9,250 nt of DNA from contig QMOC01000065.1 in the NCBI GenBank assembly GCA_003648085.1, positions 1-9,250 on the forward strand, given 5' to 3'. Below the pieces are notes generated by a model. That model searched no databases and was not told where the DNA came from. It saw only the letters and a list, made by a program, of their open reading frames with translations. The stretch is from Chloroflexota bacterium. Lineage in GTDB: Bacteria > Chloroflexota > Anaerolineae > B4-G1. Made by a program: the position numbers and the translations under genes. Of this stretch, positions 6,114 to 9,250 are shown piece after piece (within the stretch, counting starts at the first letter, position 1; each line of letters begins with the position of its first letter).

Positions 6114-8018
6114 TTAACTCCCACCATTCAACTCCTCCCGCTCCATCTCCGCCAGTGTCTGGGCCACCGCTTCGATGGCGACGCGCTGCTTGCGATACAG
6201 GTCTGACTCACTCATCGCCAGCCGCTGTGCAATCTCGCGCACTTTGCGCCCCTGGAGGAATTTGAGTTCGAGAATGTTGTACAGGATCCATTCCGGTGTT
6301 GTCATCTGACGCTGCCCATCGGGGCGCAAGCGTTCGATGGCCTGCTTGAGCACGGCCCGCAGACCCTTCATTGCGTTGCCGTCGTGCTCCCGCGCCGCTC
6401 GCTCTACCACGCGCAAAGACAGGAGCGGGCTCGTAGTCAATTTGGGGCCGCCCCAGTAGTGACTGAGCGCGTCCCTGACCCACTGACGAAACTCGGCGGA
6501 CTCCGCCAGATTGAACCCAGAGAGCGCCTGTTCCCCGACGTAGTGCAACACTCCCCGACGACGCTGAATGTCCTCGATCTCCGGGATGATCCGCTCCAGC
6601 GCACTGAAGATACCCTGCTGAAGTTGCCGATCTTCCAGCGCCGCTCCCGCCTGAGCGAGCAAGGCCTCCACCCCCTCCTTCTCTTCGGGGCTCAAGTCCG
6701 GCTCAGGGGTGCGTGCCGCCATGCCCACCACACCGATGACGGCATCCTGACCTTGGGTGTGCAGGGGGGCCAGCCAGTAACCGTTCCAGACGAACAGGTC
6801 TCCGTGGCGCTTGATACGCCTCTCTCCTGGGGAGGCCCCAGCGAAGGCCTGCCAGGCTTCCGGCGGTAAATCGGCCGCTCCCGGCTCCAGCGGCCCACAT
6901 ACGACCTCTAGGTGAGGCACACCGCCGTCTACGACGACCACGAAGGCAGTTCTCACCCGCAGCAGGTCACATAGCGCCGTGAGCACGTTCTCCAGAAACT
7001 GGCGCAGATCGGTCGTCGTCAACAGCCGGTTACTCAACTGCTGAATCCACTCGATCTCGGGCTGATCCTGACGATAAAGTGCACGGTCAATCAGCGGCTT
7101 TGCCAGTTCGATGCCCAGTTGCAGCAGCAGAATGACAGCGACGACGCCGAAAAGCATCAAACGACGGCTTGAAAGTCCGAGCCACCCTTCTGCCTGTGAT
7201 GCGGCAATGAGCACCACGACTACCAGTGTGGCGACGAAGGGCCCGCGCAGGAGGAACCGTATCAGCCGATGCTTTACCACCCGGTCGGGGGTGAGCGCGC
7301 CGAAGAAGGCCACACTGTACGAGAGAAGTACCAGCATCAGCCCGACGGCCACGTTCCCCAGCACCAGCAGCAGCCAGAGAGCGACCCCCGGTACTGAGGT
7401 TGGCCAGCCGGTGAGGAGCAGGTAGGGGAAAACCCCTGCCGCCGGGGCCGCGAAGGTGGCCGTCAGGTAAGTCATACGACGTCGTGAGGTCGAGGTGAGG
7501 CAACGGCGACGCGCCCACAGGACGTTGACCGCTCCCCAGCCCACGGCGGCGAAGAAGTACAGGACGAAGAAAAGGAAAAACGGCCCCGGCAGCAGATGGG
7601 GGGCACGAGGGGCCAGCGCACCACCGTGCACGATGAGGTCGGTCAAAGTCGCGCCCAACAGCAGCAAGGCACTGAAGAGGTAACTGATGCGGACGGCAAT
7701 GTCACGCAGTCGGCTTCGGGCACCAGTGGTGATCAGCAGAGCGTTGGAGAAACTCAGATAGGCGGCCGGGGTGAAGGCAATGCCCACCCATTGAATTCGC
7801 AGCCATAGGATGGCCCTCTCCAGGTCTTCAACACCGAACAACGCCAGGTCCACGAAGTAGGTGAACAGCACACACGCCAGCAGCATAGCGAACGAACGGG
7901 CCACACCATTGCGGGGGTTGTAGATGATAAGATAAAGCAGCAGGGCACAGGAGAAGATAACGATGCCCGAGAGGAGCGCAACGTTGATAAGTTCGAGAAA
8001 CTCTTGTAGAAATCCCAT
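6114..8018 (-). CDS. multi-TM membrane sensor with GAF-like domain and C-terminal HTH, no kinase domain
   Basis: A protein of about 634 residues. Residue numbers below count from the upstream GTG at 8030. The N-terminal half has about nine hydrophobic helices (roughly 15-37, 45-66, 78-101, 112-135, 148-171, 186-206, 214-240, 262-279, 290-310), resembling the 7TM N-terminal region of some histidine kinases plus two helices. A cytoplasmic GAF-like domain follows (about 325-468), starting IEWIQQLSNRLLTTTDLRQF. After an unassigned region (475-575), the C-terminus (578-630) reads ILELKFLQGRKVREIAQRLA and SESDLYRKQR, which looks like a sigma-region-4-type helix-turn-helix. I see no H-box, HATPase, GGDEF, EAL or phosphatase motifs. 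Inference: a membrane-bound one-component regulator. Start is uncertain: ATG 8018 (chosen) or GTG 8030, neither with a good ribosome site. It follows the GNAT gene by about 10-21 bp. Confidence 0.8.
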   Translation of the reverse strand: MGFLQEFLELINVALLSGIVIFSCALLLYLIIYNPRNGVARSFAMLLACVLFTYFVDLALFGVEDLERAILWLRIQWVGIAFTPAAYLSFSNALLITTGARSRLRDIAVRISYLFSALLLLGATLTDLIVHGGALAPRAPHLLPGPFFLFFVLYFFAAVGWGAVNVLWARRRCLTSTSRRRMTYLTATFAAPAAGVFPYLLLTGWPTSVPGVALWLLLVLGNVAVGLMLVLLSYSVAFFGALTPDRVVKHRLIRFLLRGPFVATLVVVVLIAASQAEGWLGLSSRRLMLFGVVAVILLLQLGIELAKPLIDRALYRQDQPEIEWIQQLSNRLLTTTDLRQFLENVLTALCDLLRVRTAFVVVVDGGVPHLEVVCGPLEPGAADLPPEAWQAFAGASPGERRIKRHGDLFVWNGYWLAPLHTQGQDAVIGVVGMAARTPEPDLSPEEKEGVEALLAQAGAALEDRQLQQGIFSALERIIPEIEDIQRRRGVLHYVGEQALSGFNLAESAEFRQWVRDALSHYWGGPKLTTSPLLSLRVVERAAREHDGNAMKGLRAVLKQAIERLRPDGQRQMTTPEWILYNILELKFLQGRKVREIAQRLAMSESDLYRKQRVAIEAVAQTLAEMEREELNGGS

Positions 8019-8039
8019 CAACCCGACCACGAGACCATG

Positions 8040-8570
8040 CTAGCGCAACGATTCTCCGAAGAATAGAGCAATATCCTGGCTCGGCCAATAGTGATCGTTA
8101 TAGCCACAGAAAGCCAACCCTCGCGAGCGACAGAAGCGGATGGCGGGGTAGTTCTTGGTCTGTATCTCGATCACCAGCCGCATCAGGTTGTGATTGCGCC
8201 CCCACCGGGCAGCGGCCTGCAAGAGCGCCGTTCCTATGCCCCGCCGCCGCCGGGGCCGATCCACAACTAGGTCACTCACCCAGGCGATGCCGTGCTCTGT
8301 CCAGGCGGTCAGCGCCACGTAACCGTAAACGCTTCCGCCCTCCCCCGCTACCAAGAAGCCGTCACAGCGACGCCATCCCGCAAGGAGATCATCACCCTGG
8401 CGCGGGTAGTTAACCCGTATCTCACGGGGGAGACGTGCCACCCGAAAGGTGACCGTCAACATGCCGTTCTGTTCGCGCGTCTCCATCTGCCAGACGCGGT
8501 CGGTGACATAGGAATGGTCCAACGCAACGCACGCTTCCAGGTCTCTTGGCCGCGCCGGGCGCACCCGCAT
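8040..8570 (-). CDS. GNAT family N-acetyltransferase
   Basis: 176-residue cytoplasmic protein of the GNAT superfamily, which transfers an acetyl group from acetyl-CoA to an amine. The acetyl-CoA pyrophosphate-binding motif A is visible as VSDLVVDRPRRRRGIGTALL (98-117), with the R-x-x-G-x-G core at 108-113 (RRRGIG). Motif B is NYPAIRFCRSRGLAFCGY (140-157), followed by a final strand carrying a D/Y-rich segment. The substrate cannot be told: it could be a protein N-terminus (RimI-like), an antibiotic or a metabolite. The N-terminal half (20-75) is more divergent. The start ATG is supported by AGGAG 7 nt upstream. It lies directly upstream of the membrane sensor gene (9-21 bp gap), so the two are probably co-transcribed and may be functionally linked. 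Confidence 0.88.
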   Translation of the reverse strand: MRVRPARPRDLEACVALDHSYVTDRVWQMETREQNGMLTVTFRVARLPREIRVNYPRQGDDLLAGWRRCDGFLVAGEGGSVYGYVALTAWTEHGIAWVSDLVVDRPRRRRGIGTALLQAAARWGRNHNLMRLVIEIQTKNYPAIRFCRSRGLAFCGYNDHYWPSQDIALFFGESLR

Positions 8571-8577
8571 CTGCTCT

Positions 8578-8582
8578 CTCCT
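8578..8582 (-). promoter_or_regulatory. Shine-Dalgarno site of the GNAT gene
   Basis: On the minus strand AGGAG precedes the ATG at 8570 with a 7-nt spacer. This supports that start and the 176-residue length. Confidence 0.65.
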
Positions 8583-8625
8583 GCTAACTGTTGACGGCTA
8601 ATCTGGTTGGCGGTGCAGAGCAGGA

Positions 8626-8677
8626 CGGACATCCCGCTTCAACAGGGACTCGCCGGCTGAAGTCGGGCCTCCAGCCA
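8626..8677 (+). repeat. dispersed palindromic repeat, copy 2 (partly decayed)
   Basis: Second copy of the element found at 2216-2267, in the same orientation, in the 128-bp gap between miaA and the GNAT gene. From 8636 to 8677 it matches copy 1 at 34 of 42 positions without gaps, including the runs CGGCTGAAG and CGGGCCTCCA. The inner stem GCTTCAAC (8636-8643) with GCTGAAGT (8656-8663) is kept apart from one A-C mismatch and a terminal wobble. The left outer arm reads GGACATC instead of GGAGGCC, so the outer stem is largely lost. Alternative pairing CCGGC-TGAA-GTCGG (8653-8666) remains. On transcription of the GNAT gene the complement would be in the mRNA leader. Confidence 0.65.
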
Positions 8678-8695
8678 CATTTCGCACCGGGTATT

Positions 8696-8724
8696 ATTCT
8701 ACCACCACGCCACCGTCGGGGCAA
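8696..8724 (-). promoter_or_regulatory. possible promoter for the GNAT-sensor pair
   Basis: On the minus strand TTGCCC (8719-8724, 4 of 6 to the -35 consensus) is followed after 17 bp by TAGAAT (8696-8701, 5 of 6 to the -10 consensus). The TAG of the -10 box is the miaA stop codon. Transcription would begin near 8689 and give a leader of about 120 nt containing the complement of repeat copy 2. This is a moderate match in a GC-rich background and may be chance; read-through from miaA is the alternative. Confidence 0.35.
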
Positions 8725-9250
8725 ACGAGGCTCGGTTCCGATCCCTCTCCAGCCACTCCCTCACCACAGCCTCGATCTCCTCCGCTGTCGTCTCGGTGAC
8801 GTCGAACCAGCGAATGGTGGGGTCGTTGAGACGAAACCAGTTATATTGGTGGCGAATGAAGCGGCGCGTCGCACGTTTGATCTCCGCTACTACCTCCTCC
8901 AGCGTCGCCCGTCCCTCGAAGTAGGGTCTGAACTGCACGTACCCCAGGCCCGACATCGCCGGCAGGTCCCACCCGTACCCTGCCTCCAACAAGCGGCGCA
9001 CCTCGTCCTCCAGCCCGGCGGCCATCATCGCCTCCACCCGCCGGTCGGCACGGGCGTATAGGGCCATCCGCTCCATCGTCAGGCCGATCTGGAGGATGTG
9101 GTAAGGGGGTGGCTGCTTGCGCTGCTGCGCGGAGATGGGCCGTCCCGTGAGCAGGCAAACCTCCAGTGCGCGGATGACCCGCCGGACGTTGCGGGGGTCA
9201 ATGCGCTTCGCAGCGTCGGGGTCCAGCCGGGCCAGGCGGGCGTGGAGCGC
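8699..9250 (-). CDS. miaA: tRNA dimethylallyltransferase, C-terminal part (5' end outside window)
   Basis: MiaA transfers a dimethylallyl group from DMAPP to N6 of A37 in tRNAs that read codons beginning with U, the first step towards ms2i6A. The frame is open from the window edge to the stop, giving 183 visible residues. Family blocks, numbered from the window edge: LARLDPDAAKRIDPRNVRRV (6-25), IRALEV (26-31), ERMALYARADRRVEAMMAAG (60-79), LEDEVRRLLEAGY (80-92), AMSGLGYVQF (98-107) and ATRRFIRHQYNWFR (127-140). MiaA proteins are usually about 300-320 residues, so roughly 120-135 N-terminal residues, including the P-loop, lie beyond 9250. An internal ATG at 9076 is not the start, because conserved sequence continues upstream. 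It is the first gene of the minus-strand block; the GNAT gene begins 128 bp after its stop. Confidence 0.95.
   Translation of the reverse strand, partial: ALHARLARLDPDAAKRIDPRNVRRVIRALEVCLLTGRPISAQQRKQPPPYHILQIGLTMERMALYARADRRVEAMMAAGLEDEVRRLLEAGYGWDLPAMSGLGYVQFRPYFEGRATLEEVVAEIKRATRRFIRHQYNWFRLNDPTIRWFDVTETTAEEIEAVVREWLERDRNRASFAPTVAWW

Noticed and set aside
6384..6869. 161-codon plus-strand frame inside the membrane sensor gene
   Set aside because: It is a shadow of the sensor coding frame, with no ribosome site and no recognisable domain.
8591..9061. 156-codon plus-strand frame covering the gap and miaA
   Set aside because: It runs through the repeat and antisense to conserved MiaA blocks, so it is a by-product of codon bias.
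8699..9076. A separate 125-residue protein starting at ATG 9076
   Set aside because: The same frame stays open to the window edge and encodes conserved MiaA sequence upstream, so this is only the C-terminal part of miaA.
1..9250. tRNA or rRNA genes, CRISPR arrays, insertion sequences, prophage or defence genes
   Set aside because: Reading both strands I found no cloverleaf ending in CCA, no regularly spaced repeats, and no transposase, integrase or nuclease motifs. Coding density is that of an ordinary housekeeping region.

Overview
The window is a GC-rich, gene-dense bacterial chromosome segment with nine protein-coding genes. It has no RNA genes, CRISPR arrays, insertion sequences or phage genes that I can see. 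The gene content and architectures best fit a member of the Chloroflexota, probably an Anaerolineae-like lineage. The pointers are a DUF2085 membrane protein, a pgeF-yggS-yggT-yggU cluster, an FtsK-type translocase coupled to a three-repeat S1 protein, and a multi-TM/GAF/HTH sensor. This placement is inference from style and family resemblance; there is no rRNA or other phylogenetic anchor here.

Left part (1-2875), plus strand: DUF2085 membrane protein, then pgeF (laccase-domain purine nucleoside phosphorylase), yggS (PLP homeostasis protein), yggT (two-helix membrane protein) and yggU (DUF167). Spacing is very tight: 3 bp, a 4-bp ATGA overlap, then about 100 bp, then 14 bp. The one real gap, between yggS and yggT, holds a 46-nt imperfect palindrome. 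This palindrome is copy 1 of a dispersed repeat. The cluster equals ylmD-ylmE-ylmG of Gram-positive bacteria without sepF, and yggS-yggT-yggU of E. coli.

Right part (2847-9250), minus strand, in transcription order: miaA (5' end outside the window), a GNAT acetyltransferase, a membrane sensor with a GAF domain and C-terminal helix-turn-helix, a three-S1-domain RNA-binding protein, and ftsK/spoIIIE. The S1 gene is preceded by a perfect consensus sigma-70-type promoter (TTGACA, 17 bp, TATAAT). It overlaps ftsK by ATGA, so these two form a transcription unit. The GNAT and sensor genes form another tight pair. Copy 2 of the repeat lies between miaA and the GNAT gene. The two convergent gene blocks meet tail to tail, with yggU and ftsK overlapping by 29 bp.

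Functionally most genes are housekeeping: cell-wall and nucleoside metabolism, PLP homeostasis, chromosome segregation, translation and tRNA modification. The most unusual item is the sensor protein. It has about nine transmembrane helices and a cytoplasmic GAF-like domain, but no kinase or other signalling output. In their place is a C-terminal sigma-region-4-like HTH, which suggests a membrane-tethered one-component transcription regulator. The second most interesting item is the repeat pair. No stretch over 300 bp lacks a gene.
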